Both the position numbers and the translations under genes were made by a program. Shown here piece after piece: positions 52,478 to 61,953 of a DNA stretch of 64,000 nt; position 1 is the first letter of the stretch; the number at the start of each line of letters is the position of its first letter. Source of the DNA: Paenibacillus thiaminolyticus (GTDB lineage Bacteria; Bacillota; Bacilli; Paenibacillales; Paenibacillaceae); contig NZ_CP041405.1 of the NCBI RefSeq assembly GCF_007066085.1, forward strand, positions 558,001 to 622,000, read 5' to 3'. Under the pieces are notes generated by a model. It saw nothing but the letters and a program-made list of their open reading frames with translations. It did not search any database and had not been told where the DNA came from.

Positions 52478-53095
52478 ATGCCCCAACAGGACCTGTTTAT
52501 CATTGATTCGCTGGATAAGCTGAAGATCATTAGCGATCCGCTGCGCACCAAGATATTAATGAATCTGATCAAAAAAGAATACACCGGGCAGCAGCTGGCG
52601 GAGCTGCTTCAAATCCCAAAAACGAAAATTTATTTTCATCTCAAAGAATTGGAGAAGCATGGGATTATCGAAATCGTGAAAGAAGAAGAGAAAAACGGGA
52701 TTATGCAGAAATTTTATCGTTCGATCGCCCGACGATTTATTCCAAGCGACGACCTGCTTCCGAGTCACGAGTTGATTGAGACGTCCCGTCAAGTGTTTTT
52801 GGAGACGGTGCTGACGACCCGCAATGAGATTGAGCAAGCGCCGCCCGAGACATTTCAATTGACTGCAAGCAATCAGGATGTCCGGAAAAATATCGCATCC
52901 ACCTATCATTTCCATGCGACGGAAGCGCAATTCACCAGCTTTATTCAGGAATTTAAAGCACTGTATAAGAAGCATTTCAAGGAAAGTGAACAGATGCCAG
53001 AATCGGATGCGAAGCCGTACATGATGACGCTCCTTGCGTTTCAACGGCAAGACAGCAGTCCATCTGTGTTCGGAAAGGAAGAGGAAGATTCATGA
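52478..53095 (+). CDS. ArsR/HTH_20-type regulator
   Basis: 205-aa regulator: N-terminal winged helix (LKIISDPLRTKILMNLIKKE, LQIPKTKIYFHLKELEKHGI, wing EKNGIMQKFYRS) and a helical C-terminal effector domain. ATG 52478 with AAGGAGG at 10 nt. Its stop overlaps the MFS exporter start (ATGA), so it most likely controls that exporter. Effector unknown. Confidence 0.9.
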   Translation: MPQQDLFIIDSLDKLKIISDPLRTKILMNLIKKEYTGQQLAELLQIPKTKIYFHLKELEKHGIIEIVKEEEKNGIMQKFYRSIARRFIPSDDLLPSHELIETSRQVFLETVLTTRNEIEQAPPETFQLTASNQDVRKNIASTYHFHATEAQFTSFIQEFKALYKKHFKESEQMPESDAKPYMMTLLAFQRQDSSPSVFGKEEEDS

Positions 53096-54258
53096 CATCC
53101 AGCAGAAACATGTGGCTCCTTCTCAGCGGCGTGTTCGTATCCGAATCAGCCGCTTGGATTGGCACCATCGGCAGCCTGCAGTTTTTAAGCGAAACGTTGG
53201 ATTCGCGCTTTTACCAATCCGCAATCTTGGTGTCGGGAGCCATATTCGGGATCTTTCTGTCCCCCTACGCGGGCAAAATCATTGATAGCTTTCATCCCAA
53301 GCGAATCTTGCTGTTCAGCGGGATCATCCGAATGCTCGCCATCGCGTTTATGATGTGGGCCATTTGGAGCTCCAGCGTCTGGTTTATGGTTGCCTTTCAA
53401 ATGATCATCGTCATCGCGTCAACGTTTTATTTTCCGACAATCAATGCCGTAATCCCCGCTCTCGTGCCGGAACGGCAGCTCATGCGAGCCAATATGCTCA
53501 ATTTCAACTTGGCTACCGTGGCCAGAATACTCGGTACCGCTCTGGGTGGAGTTCTGATTACGTTCATTACGCTGGAGGATATCTTTATCCTGTCCGGCCT
53601 AATCTATCTATTATTAATTGCATTAACTTTGATGCTGCGCATGGAGCATGCTCCCCATCCGCTAACGAATAAAGACCGCCCAAAGCCTGCGTTCTCCGAG
53701 CTGTTTCAACTCATGCGGGCAGAGCCTGCTGTACCGAACTTATTAATTCTTACGTGCATTCCCTTTTTGTTCATCGGCGGCCTGAACTTGTTCACGATAG
53801 AGATCAGCGAACAGCATCAGATGGATAGCTTAAAAGGCATTATCTATGCGGTGGAAGGCGCTTCGATTCTCGTAGCGGGGTTATTTATGAAGAGGCTTAC
53901 CGCAAAATGGGGAAAAAGCACTGTATTATTCGCCGGGGCCTTTGCGGTCATTGTCAGTATGCTTGCCCTGATTCCTGCGAATATGCCGCTTCAGCTGGCC
54001 GCGTTTTCGCTGTTTGGACTAGCCTCCGGGTTATTCATACCGCTGTCCAACATGGAAGCCCAGGTCCTGATCTCAAAAGAAGCGTTAGGCCGATTCTTCT
54101 CCTTCAAGCGCATGATCGAGACGACGACAATCCAAGTATCGCTCATCTTCACGGGGATGACATTGGATCTGCTGTCTCTGCCCGCTTTGATGGTCATCTA
54201 TGCGGCCCTGAGCATGGCAGCCGTTCTGATCGCGCGCCGCCGCTTCCGGGCGGCCTAA
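53092..54258 (+). CDS. MFS efflux transporter
   Basis: 388-aa, twelve-helix MFS_3-type exporter (macrolide-efflux-like). Helix 1 begins WLLLSGVFVSESAAWIGTIG; the loop 2-3 has SPYAGKIIDSFHPKRIL in place of the classical GxLaDRxGRk motif; the second half begins FLFIGGLNLFTIEISE. Overlaps the regulator gene by 4 bp. Substrate unknown. Confidence 0.92.
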   Translation: MTSSRNMWLLLSGVFVSESAAWIGTIGSLQFLSETLDSRFYQSAILVSGAIFGIFLSPYAGKIIDSFHPKRILLFSGIIRMLAIAFMMWAIWSSSVWFMVAFQMIIVIASTFYFPTINAVIPALVPERQLMRANMLNFNLATVARILGTALGGVLITFITLEDIFILSGLIYLLLIALTLMLRMEHAPHPLTNKDRPKPAFSELFQLMRAEPAVPNLLILTCIPFLFIGGLNLFTIEISEQHQMDSLKGIIYAVEGASILVAGLFMKRLTAKWGKSTVLFAGAFAVIVSMLALIPANMPLQLAAFSLFGLASGLFIPLSNMEAQVLISKEALGRFFSFKRMIETTTIQVSLIFTGMTLDLLSLPALMVIYAALSMAAVLIARRRFRAA

Positions 54259-54284
54259 GCCCTCCCCACACAGCACAAAAAACA

Positions 54285-54316
54285 AGCCGGCTTCCGATAG
54301 ACATTCGGTGCCGGCT
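54285..54316. terminator. Bidirectional terminator
   Basis: AGCCGGC / GCCGGCT around an 18-nt loop with inner pairing, between convergent genes. Confidence 0.65.
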
Positions 54317-54321
54317 CTGTT

Positions 54322-54933
54322 TCATCCGATATTATTGCTCGATTGTTCGATATTTTGCGCTGTAGCCGCTTCCTTTCTTTTGAGATACCTTTTGCGAAGC
54401 AGCAAGAATACGACAATGATCGGGATGGCGATAAGGCAAATATAAAGGGAGACCTTGTGAACCATCCCTTCTGCCGAGCGGCCATAGAGGTAGAACAAGA
54501 TGCCGATGGCATAGAACTTGACCGCTCTTCCCAGCGCAGCATAAGCGATAAGGCGCCATAAAGGGAACTTCAGGCAGCCGGACAAAATGGTGAACACTTT
54601 AAAAGGAATCGGCGTGAATGAACCGATGAGGATGGCCGCCTCTCCCCTCTTCTTGAACATCTCGGTGGCGGAATCGACCCATTCCTTTTTGAGAAATTTG
54701 TACATAATGGAATGGCCGAGCCCCTTGCCAATCAAATAGCCTAACGGCGTGCCGAGCAGACAGGCGATATAGCCGATCGTCGCCAGCCACAGTGCATTAG
54801 ACGGATCGAGCAAGCTGAGCGACACCTGCAGGAAAAATGCGGGTATCGGAAAAATAACCGCATCGGCGAACGCGTGGATGAACAATCCCCAGGCCCCATA
54901 ATCCATAAAGAAATCAATGATTTGCTGAAACAT
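54322..54933 (-). CDS. DedA/VTT-domain membrane protein
   Basis: 203-aa membrane protein with the VTT domain: FADAVIFPIPAFFLQVSLSL, GTPLGYLIGKGLG, FIGSFTPIPFKVFTILSG-like GSFTPIPFKVFTILSGCLK and RLIAYAALGRAVKF. DedA members handle polyprenyl-phosphate or phospholipid flipping; exact substrate is unknown. The C-terminus is charged (KRKEAATAQNIEQSS). Monocistronic. Confidence 0.9.
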   Translation of the reverse strand: MFQQIIDFFMDYGAWGLFIHAFADAVIFPIPAFFLQVSLSLLDPSNALWLATIGYIACLLGTPLGYLIGKGLGHSIMYKFLKKEWVDSATEMFKKRGEAAILIGSFTPIPFKVFTILSGCLKFPLWRLIAYAALGRAVKFYAIGILFYLYGRSAEGMVHKVSLYICLIAIPIIVVFLLLRKRYLKRKEAATAQNIEQSSNNIG

Positions 54934-55417
54934 ACTTTGCTCCTATCCGGAAACCCACTTATTTACGCTTGCATCCTTCCCCGCCCTTTCCTTCCTCTCT
55001 AAGCTCTATTCAGAATGAAAAGGAAACAACTTCAACCTAACGCGGATCCGGGGCGATCGAATGAATAGACGAATCCGAAAGACGGCTCCCCTTCACGATG
55101 ACGATGACTTATCCCACCGATCCGATCGTCAGACTACCAGCATGCCAGTTCTATTTAAAAATAACATTAATGCAATCAGAAGAGAACCGTTTTTACGAGA
55201 AATGGTCAGGTGCCGCAGGGCAGTCGCTATCCCCTTCCCGTTGAGGTACAATACAACAATAACAACTTTTTCTGAAGCCCGAATAAAAGAAATGTGAAAA
55301 ATTATGAAGGCTCGACCGCCTCCCGTTTCACAATTCTTCATTAACGCTTTATTGTTTTTATAGTTTTTTCGCTTACAGTAGAAGGGGAAAGGATAGCTGC
55401 AAAGTGAGGAATATCAA
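54934..55417. other. Intergenic region, no gene seen
   Basis: Open frames here lack ribosome sites. Contains ACCGTTTTTACGAGAAATGGT (written in parts: ACCGTTTTTACG + AGAAATGGT, 55188-55208), which loosely resembles the 49301 palindrome; probably chance. The two-component operon promoter should lie near 55340-55400. Confidence 0.4.
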
Positions 55418-56104
55418 ATGATGAAGCCATGCGTTTTAATTGCCGATGATGATAAGGAGATCGTCGATTTGATTGCCGACAGTCTGGAGGACGAAGGCTT
55501 CGCTGCCGTCAAGGCGTATTCCGGGCAGGACGTGTTGGAGCTGACGAGGGAGCGCTCCTACGCCCTGCTGCTGCTCGATATTATGATGCCGAACGGGAGC
55601 GGGATCGAGATATGCCGCACTATTCGGGACCGCGTGACGGCCCCGATCGTATTCATCACGGCCAAGAGCCGCGATCTGGATAAGGTCGTCGGGTTCGAGA
55701 TCGGCGCGGATGACTATATAACGAAGCCGTTCAGCATCGATGAACTGGTCGCCCGGGTGAAGGCCCATATCCGAAGAGACCATCGCAGCCAGACGCGCCG
55801 TCAGGAGCGGATTTACGGAAATCTTATCATTGACAAGGATACCTACGAGGTGATCAAGGACGGCGTAAAGATCGATCTGTCGACCAAAGAGTTCCAAATC
55901 CTGTCTTACCTTGCGGACCATCACAATAAAGTGCTGTCCCGGGAGCAAATCTATGACGCCGTATGGGGACAGAGCGAATTGGGCGATATGAATACCGTCA
56001 CTGTCCATATCAAAAATATCCGCAACAAAATCGATCCGGAGAACCGGCTCATCGTTACGGTCTGGGGTGTAGGCTATAAATTTACGGGAGGACTGGCTCC
56101 TTGA
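55418..56104 (+). CDS. OmpR/PhoB-family response regulator (VanR-like)
   Basis: 228 aa: receiver (IADDDKEIVDLIADSLEDEG, phospho-Asp in LLLDIMMPNGSG, lysine in YITKPFSIDEL) and C-terminal winged helix (IDLSTKEFQILSYLADHHNK, TVTVHIKNIRNKID, VWGVGYKF). GAGGAATATC precedes ATG. The stop overlaps the kinase start (TTGA), so the pair is coupled. Confidence 0.95.
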   Translation: MMKPCVLIADDDKEIVDLIADSLEDEGFAAVKAYSGQDVLELTRERSYALLLLDIMMPNGSGIEICRTIRDRVTAPIVFITAKSRDLDKVVGFEIGADDYITKPFSIDELVARVKAHIRRDHRSQTRRQERIYGNLIIDKDTYEVIKDGVKIDLSTKEFQILSYLADHHNKVLSREQIYDAVWGQSELGDMNTVTVHIKNIRNKIDPENRLIVTVWGVGYKFTGGLAP

Positions 56105-57414
56105 AATTCAGCATCAAAACCAAAATCGTTCTCGCCTTTTTCATTGTCGCCCTGCTTAACGGCGCTTTCGTCTTCGGCTATTATCAATTCTACTTGGCGG
56201 ATAAGTTCATGGAGAGCACACAGGCCATCGGCAAGGAAAATGCCCAATATCGGCAGCAACTGATAGAGGAGATCGTGGCCCTCTACCCCGATGAGGGGGC
56301 CATCACCGCCTTAATCCGGACGGAAGCCGAGACTCAAGGCATCCAGATGACGGTGACCGATCTCGATGGCCATGAAGTAGCGGCAACGGCGGAACACAGG
56401 GAAGGCAGCGCCCTCTTGCAAACCAAGGAAGTCGTGCGGATTCAAGGCGAAGCCATTTATCTGATCGACTTCCAATACCCGGACTGGTACGAGCAGGTCA
56501 AGCCGATGAAGAGCCTGCTCCTGCTGGTCATTGCCGTACTTGTACTCTCGGTAATCGGGCTCATCTTTTATTTGCAGAGCCATATCGTGAAGCCGCTCAC
56601 GTTGCTTCATACCTATATGAAGACGTTCCATTTCCAGAATATGAAGCTTCCCAAGCTGGAGCGGCGCCAAGACGAGATCGGAGAGCTGATGAAGGATTTC
56701 GCGGAAATGGGGCAACGATTGGAAACGTCGCATAACGAGCAGGTTGATATGATCGCAGCCGTCTCCCATGATATTAAGACGCCGCTCACCTCCATTATCG
56801 GTTACGTGGAGCGGCTGTCCGGAAGCAAGACGCTGACCGAGGCCAAAAAAGAGGACTATTACCGGATTATTCACCGGAAAGCGAAAGATATCGAAAAGCT
56901 GGTCGAGGATTTCTCCGCCTTCAGCGACATGGAGCATGATACGCTCAAAATCGCGACGGAGCGCGTCCATGTACGGAGCTTTATCCAGAGCATCTGCACG
57001 GAGTATGAGGAAGAGCTGCAAGCGCACCAAGCCCGGCTGGAATGGACCTGTCAGGTGCCTGAGGATGTCCATGTGGAATTGGATATGAAGAAAATAAGAC
57101 GGGTGTTCGCGAACATCGTGCATAACGCGCTGGTCTATGTCAGTCCACCGGTCCATCTCCGGTTGAGCTGCGAGCTTGAGGACGGCAGCCTGTGCATCTC
57201 TTTCGAGGACAATGGCGAAGGCGTGCCGGACGAGGAGCTGGAACGGATATTCGACAAGCTGTATCGTGTGGATCCAGCCCGCTCCCGCGCTGGCGGCGGC
57301 AGCGGACTGGGCTTGGCGACATGCAAGAGCATGATCGAAGCTCACGGCGGCAGAATTCACGCGTACCGCAACCCGCTGGGAGGCTTAGGAATCTATTTCA
57401 CCCTTCCGCTGTAG
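56101..57414 (+). CDS. Sensor histidine kinase (VanS-like)
   Basis: 437-aa membrane kinase; TTG start overlapping the regulator stop. Helix 1 (IVLAFFIVALLNGAFVFGYY), an outer domain of about 110 residues, helix 2 (SLLLLVIAVLVLSVIGLIFY), HAMP (HIVKPLTLLHTYMKTF), His box (AAVSHDIKTPLTSIIGYVER) and ATPase boxes (NIVHNALVYVS, EDNGEGVPDEEL, GGGSGLGLATCKSMIEAHGG). The outer domain predicts sensing of envelope stress or antibiotics; the signal is unknown. Confidence 0.95.
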   Translation: MKFSIKTKIVLAFFIVALLNGAFVFGYYQFYLADKFMESTQAIGKENAQYRQQLIEEIVALYPDEGAITALIRTEAETQGIQMTVTDLDGHEVAATAEHREGSALLQTKEVVRIQGEAIYLIDFQYPDWYEQVKPMKSLLLLVIAVLVLSVIGLIFYLQSHIVKPLTLLHTYMKTFHFQNMKLPKLERRQDEIGELMKDFAEMGQRLETSHNEQVDMIAAVSHDIKTPLTSIIGYVERLSGSKTLTEAKKEDYYRIIHRKAKDIEKLVEDFSAFSDMEHDTLKIATERVHVRSFIQSICTEYEEELQAHQARLEWTCQVPEDVHVELDMKKIRRVFANIVHNALVYVSPPVHLRLSCELEDGSLCISFEDNGEGVPDEELERIFDKLYRVDPARSRAGGGSGLGLATCKSMIEAHGGRIHAYRNPLGGLGIYFTLPL

Positions 57415-57442
57415 CGCCCCCTCCGACATGCCCGGACAAAGC

Positions 57443-57480
57443 AACAGCTCCCTGGATCCTTCCAGGGAGCTGTTTGTTGT
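57443..57480 (+). terminator. Terminator of the two-component operon
   Basis: Perfect 14-bp stem AACAGCTCCCTGGA / TCCAGGGAGCTGTT, loop 4 nt, then TGTTGTTC. Confidence 0.85.
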
Positions 57481-58149
57481 TCTCGGCCACGTCGAATATC
57501 ATATCTATCGGACGGACCGTATTTTGTTTTGTCACGCCTTGCGTTTAACCATTCTGGAGCGCAGCGCGGGCGTAGTTCCGGAATCCAAGCAGATTGGCGC
57601 GATTCCGGGCATGCCGCGACTTTCTCCAGCGAACCTGCGGCTGCGGTTATGCTGGCATCAACGAGCCTGCTTAGCAGCGCCAGCTGCCGCACCTCCCTCG
57701 GATGACGCCGATGGAAGGCTCCACCTGCACTTCGTAGGTATGATGCATCGCCGGCCGGCTTAATTGGGCCGCCGGCTTGAAGCGCTGCGGTGAGCCGGCA
57801 GAGCTGCCCCCAACCTCTGTAAAACAGGAACGACTTGTGCTGGACATACCCAAGTCTATATGATTTCAATTCTTTGATGTGGAAGGTAGGTTCGCTTTGC
57901 TCGTTCCGCTTGTCTGGTGCAATCGGCTTCCACGATGCTTCCTCCATTGCTCGACTTGCCGAAAGCTGCGAAAATGCAGTTTTCCCTTATGACGTTTATT
58001 CGTTTGGAGGAATTCCTGCAAAACACAGGCTGTTGAGAAAGTGCAGGGGAATTTTCAGCACTTCATTTTTTGTGTGGTGGATCTCGTCTCGCAGAAGAAA
58101 AAATCGATTTAAAACGCTCTGAGTACCAAGTTTTGAGTAGGAAAATGGA
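57481..58149. other. Intergenic region without supported gene
   Basis: Several 60-180-codon frames lie on both strands but none has a ribosome site or family resemblance. The last part grades into the repeat array. Confidence 0.5.
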
Positions 58150-58381
58150 CAATCTCCACCCCTTTGTAAAAAACAGGGGGGTTCCAACGGCCTGAAAACT
58201 GCACCATTTCCCTAGAGACGTCTATCCGGTAGTCGAAATCCGCAAAACGGCACAATTCCTCCAGATACGCCTATTCGGTAAGCGAAATCCTGCGAAAATA
58301 CAGCAATTCGATATGGACGACTTCACCAGAAAGGGAATCCTGTAAAACTGCAGCAATTTTCACCCGTTCCTCTTTGACTTA

Positions 58382-59753
58382 AGCTAAGTCCATATAATTG
58401 TGTAAAAAGCAAATGGCAAAAAAGAAGAGCCATAGCAAGGATCCTCGTATAGAATGAGGTTGTCGAGACAACATTCCGAAGGAGGATCTAGCTATGACTC
58501 AATACCAGATTACCCTAGATTCACAACTTTTGCATCAACTGTTTTTATCCGAATCAAGAGATGCCGGGATTGCGGCCCTATTAGAGTCCATCTTGAATCA
58601 AGTGTTGCAGGCACAAGCAACGGAACAGCTGAAGGCGGGGCACTATGAGCGCTCAGAAGAACGTGCAGGTTACCGTAATGGATCATACCCTCATCGGCTG
58701 ACAACACGGGTGGGCCAATTAACCCTGCAAGTACCGCGTTTCCGCAACGGTCAGTTCTCTATGGAACTTTTTCTCGGTACCAACGCAGTGAGCAAGCCCT
58801 TGTCTTAGCCATGATGGAGATGGTGCTCAATGGGGTGTCAACGCGAAAAGTAAGCAATATTACCGAAGAACTGTGCGGGACGGAGTTCTCTAAATCGACC
58901 GTTAGTGAGCTATGCAAACAACTGGATCCCCTCGTAGAGGAGTGGAATAACCGAAAACTGGACAAGGCCTATCCCTTTCTTATTGTCGACGCCCTGTACG
59001 TCAAAGTCCGGGAAGACGGTCGTGTGCGCTCACGTGGCGTAATGATTGCAACAGGGATTAATGCGGAGGGCTACCGGGAAGTGCTTGGACTTACCGTAGA
59101 TGATACCGAGTCAGCTGCAACGTGGGGAGCTTTCTTTACGCACCTCAAAAGTCGCGGGTTGCACGGTGTTGATGTCATTACCAGCGACCATCACGGTGGT
59201 TTGGTAAGTGCGATACGGCAACATTTCCAAGGCGTAACCTGGCAACGGTGTCAAACCCACTTTATGCGTAATATTCTGGACGCTGCTCCTAAAGCATGCC
59301 GTGATGAATTGAAGGCCCATGTGAGGGCCATCTACGAAGCCGCGGACGAGACCAGTGCCCGTACACTGCTGAAGCGGACACAAGAAGCATTTGAAGACAA
59401 AGCTCCAAAGGCCATGAGGGTCTTGGAAGAGGGTTTTGACGATGCGACAGCGATCTTGGCACTTCCGGCTGCCTGTCGGATACGTACGCGCACCACAAAT
59501 GCTGTAGAACGTCTAAATGGCGAGTTGCGGCGTCGAGAACGCGTCATTCGCATTTTTCCCAACCGAGCCTCTGTCCTTCGTCTTTTTGGAGCCTTGTTAA
59601 TGGAGCAGGACGAAAAGTGGTCCGCCGGGAAAAAGTATATCGAGATGAAAGAGTACCATGAGTGGCGGAAGAAGCTCAACAGGCCTGCAGCTTAGGCATC
59701 TTTTTGCTCTGGCAATCTCATCGAGGATTTTACACATAAATTTGGACTTGACC
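58382..59753 (+). mobile_element. IS256-family insertion sequence with 8-bp target duplication
   Basis: 1372 bp. Direct repeat TTGACTTA on both sides (58374-58381, 59754-59761). Imperfect terminal inverted repeats: left AGCTAAGTCCATATAATTGT, right end complement GGTCAAGTCCAAATTTATGT, sharing AAGTCCA and GTGTAAA just inside. Size, 8-bp duplication and transposase type fit IS256. The flanks show insertion into a repeat array, so the empty site can be read from the paralogous copy at 26.4 kb. Confidence 0.92.
58494..59695 (+). pseudogene. IS256-type transposase, frameshifted
   Basis: ATG 58494 behind AAGGAGG. Frame 1 encodes the N-terminal ~88 residues (YERSEERAGYRNGSYPHRLT, LQVPRFRNGQFSMELF); it then goes off frame and stops at 58808. 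One base back, at a run of five T (about 58772), the second frame continues SRYQRSEQALVLAMMEMVLN and carries the DDE core: FLIVDALYVKVRE, VITSDHHGGLV, the CxxH motif WQRCQTHFMRN and TTNAVERLNGELRRRERVIR. One missing T, or programmed -1 slippage at CTTTTTC, explains it. Confidence 0.88.
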
Positions 59754-59862
59754 TTGACTTAGCTCAAAAGGGCCTAAAATAATGTAGCTGTGCAGCAATT
59801 CCTCGAAATGTGGACTCATTGAGCCGAAATTCCTGTAAAATAGCAGCAATTCCCTCCACACG

Positions 59863-60233
59863 TTAAAACCCCAGGAGATTATGATGTCTCCAGAAGGCGA
59901 TGACGCTCTGAATGCCAAGTTGCGATTAGGTAATCACCCCTCCGAAAAAAACAGGGGTTTTCCAACAGCCTGCGTTTACGCAGGATTCCGGCAGTTCTCG
60001 GGGATATTCAGCGCTCAGGGAGTCTTGGCCGGATCCGGTACAGTTCTTCGCACGCGCCGCGAAGAGCGGAATCAGGAGCATGGCGCCGAGGAGGACTAGC
60101 AAGACGCTGCAGGCCGCTTGCACGCTGCAAGGCGCGTCAAGACGGTGCCAGCGCTGCAGGCAAAGACGCCGAACAGCGACAGCAGCTGCTTCAACGGCCC
60201 GATACGGGCATCCCGATAAGAGCTGGACAGGAT
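59863..60233. other. Gene-free stretch behind the repeat array
   Basis: No supported gene. CACCCCTCCGAAAAAAACAG then GGG...CCAACAGCCTG (59936-59973) resembles 58158-58192, so this is another dispersed repeat piece with a CCCCT / AGGGG hairpin. Confidence 0.5.
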
Positions 60234-61472
60234 TCATATACCGCGCTTACTGCTCGTATTGCTGTCATGGCTCTGGACCTCTCCCCGCGTTTCCTCCTTT
60301 CTCAATACGATAGGAAGCAGCAACATCGCACCGGCCATAATCAGACCACCGCTGATCACATATACCGCCAGCAGGGAAAACGTATCCTTCAGATAGCCGG
60401 ATATGAACAAGCCAATCACCATCATCCCCATAAAAACAGGCGTGATCGCCCCGGATACCCGGCCAATAAATGCCCCTTCCGTATTCCGTACAATGAGCGT
60501 CTGGATTCCGCCGTGAATACAAGGGTAAAACAAACCGCTGATCGCCAAAAGAACAATGGTCAGCCAAATCATCGTAGACGCGCCTATTCCAATCGTACAG
60601 ACGGCAGCGACAAGCAAACCTAACATGAGCAGCAACTGCGGCTTCACCTTTTTGGCTATCCCCATTACGGCAACTCCGCCTGCCAACATCGCTGCCCCAT
60701 TGGTCATAACAAACCATTGCAGGGATTGTTTTTCTAGTCCTAATTGCTCGATGACAATAAAGATCTGAAGCGGCTGAGTCAGTCCTGACGCCAAGCCGAC
60801 AGCCGAGAAAGTCACGCTAAGTGTTCTTAAGATTGGATTGGACCCGATATAGCGCAGCCCGGCCATCAACTCCTGTATGAATCCGCCGGCATCGCCAGAC
60901 CGTGGTTCCTCCGCGTCGCGGGGAAGCGACGACAATACAAGCGAAGACCCTAGGAACAGGGCGGCCGTCAGGATCAAAGAGACTTCGATTCCTAACTGTA
61001 TGAAAATAAACGTACCGATGACCGGACCCAAAACCATAAAGACAGCGACAAGAGTTTGGGACATCGCCATCACGCCCTGCAGTTGTTCAACTGGTACATG
61101 CCGCTTGTACAATTTCATGGCCGAAGGCTGAGAAAATTGGGACAGGCTGGCGGACACAAAGGAGCCGATGAGAAGCGCAGTCCATCCGCCGTCCATGAGG
61201 GCAAGCAGCACAGCCACAACGGACAAGGCAGACAACAGATCGCTCCATACCATGGTCCGCTTCGGCCGCGAGCGGTCGGCAAAGGTACCGCCAATAAAGG
61301 CGAATAGAAAAATCGGAGCGAATTCCGCAACCGATATCAGTGATACATAAATCGGATTATTATTCGTCAATTCGGTCACATAAAGAAGGATCGCATAATT
61401 CCGGATCCAGATTCCCAACTGCAACAGCGCCCGGGAAAAGAGAATCGTTCGAACATAACGATTGGAAAACAT
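60234..61472 (-). CDS. MFS transporter (macrolide-efflux-like)
   Basis: 412-aa, twelve-helix MFS protein. N-terminus RYVRTILFSRALLQLGIWIR, loop 2-3 GGTFADRSRPKRTMVWSDLL (a clear MFS motif A), second half from IGSNPILRTLSVTFSAVGLA. The C-terminal tail is hydrophilic (LRKEETRGEVQSHDSNTSSK). GGGG-rich ribosome site is weak. Similar in type to the exporter at 53092 but not closely alike. Substrate unknown. Confidence 0.92.
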   Translation of the reverse strand: MFSNRYVRTILFSRALLQLGIWIRNYAILLYVTELTNNNPIYVSLISVAEFAPIFLFAFIGGTFADRSRPKRTMVWSDLLSALSVVAVLLALMDGGWTALLIGSFVSASLSQFSQPSAMKLYKRHVPVEQLQGVMAMSQTLVAVFMVLGPVIGTFIFIQLGIEVSLILTAALFLGSSLVLSSLPRDAEEPRSGDAGGFIQELMAGLRYIGSNPILRTLSVTFSAVGLASGLTQPLQIFIVIEQLGLEKQSLQWFVMTNGAAMLAGGVAVMGIAKKVKPQLLLMLGLLVAAVCTIGIGASTMIWLTIVLLAISGLFYPCIHGGIQTLIVRNTEGAFIGRVSGAITPVFMGMMVIGLFISGYLKDTFSLLAVYVISGGLIMAGAMLLLPIVLRKEETRGEVQSHDSNTSSKRGI

Positions 61473-61953
61473 TTTTACTACCCCATATCCATTAATATTT
61501 TGATAACGTCCTTAGACGTCCGTTAACCTGCTCATCGTTTTCTGACACGACAACAGACTTGTGTTTTAAAACAGCTGGTACATTTTCTTCCCCTCTCCTT
61601 ATCAACCTCCCCCCTTACCAACTTTCTCGTTTACTTATTTACTGATTTACTAAATTACTAAATCACTGCTCCAGTTTAGCTTGCTTTTCACCGTTAGTCA
61701 ATCCGTTTTTTTGACATAAGGCCCCAATCGGTTCTTGCGTACGCTATAGCCGGATTCCTTAGCATTCGGAAAATATCGATTAGAGACCTGTTCTCTTTCA
61801 CACAAAAGTCAAGATTCAGCAGGCAGCCCTCGTCCTTCGTATGATATAAGGGAAATATTGTCGTTCTGATCATGTTTCGATCAGGATGCTTTTCTCCCCC
61901 GGATGTGCAACAAGGGAGGCACCCTGCTTATCGCTCGAATGGAGGTCTATTAG
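61473..61953. promoter_or_regulatory. Divergent intergenic region
   Basis: No gene. TTTACTTATTTACTGATTTA and further ACTAAATTACTAAATCACTG form short tandem TTAC/TTTA steps at 61630-61668, upstream of the leftward MFS gene; a possible operator. CTGATC / GATCAG (61868-61886) makes a small hairpin before the peptidase gene. Confidence 0.4.

Larger units (their letters stand above)
58150..59862. repeat. Tandem hairpin repeat array split by an IS element
   Basis: Left part 58150-58381, right part 59754-59862. Units match the uninterrupted copy at 26240-26535, including AAAGGGAATCCTGYA..., GCAGCAATT and GGACTCATTGAGC blocks. Joining the parts after removing 58382-59761 restores the same order as the intact copy. 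Confidence 0.8.

Noticed and set aside
55188..55208. Second copy of the 49301 palindrome before the two-component genes
   Set aside because: Only loosely similar and not symmetric; best explained by chance in AT-rich DNA.
57393..57947. 184-codon minus-strand frame behind the kinase gene
   Set aside because: It reads through the operon terminator and has no ribosome site or recognisable motif.
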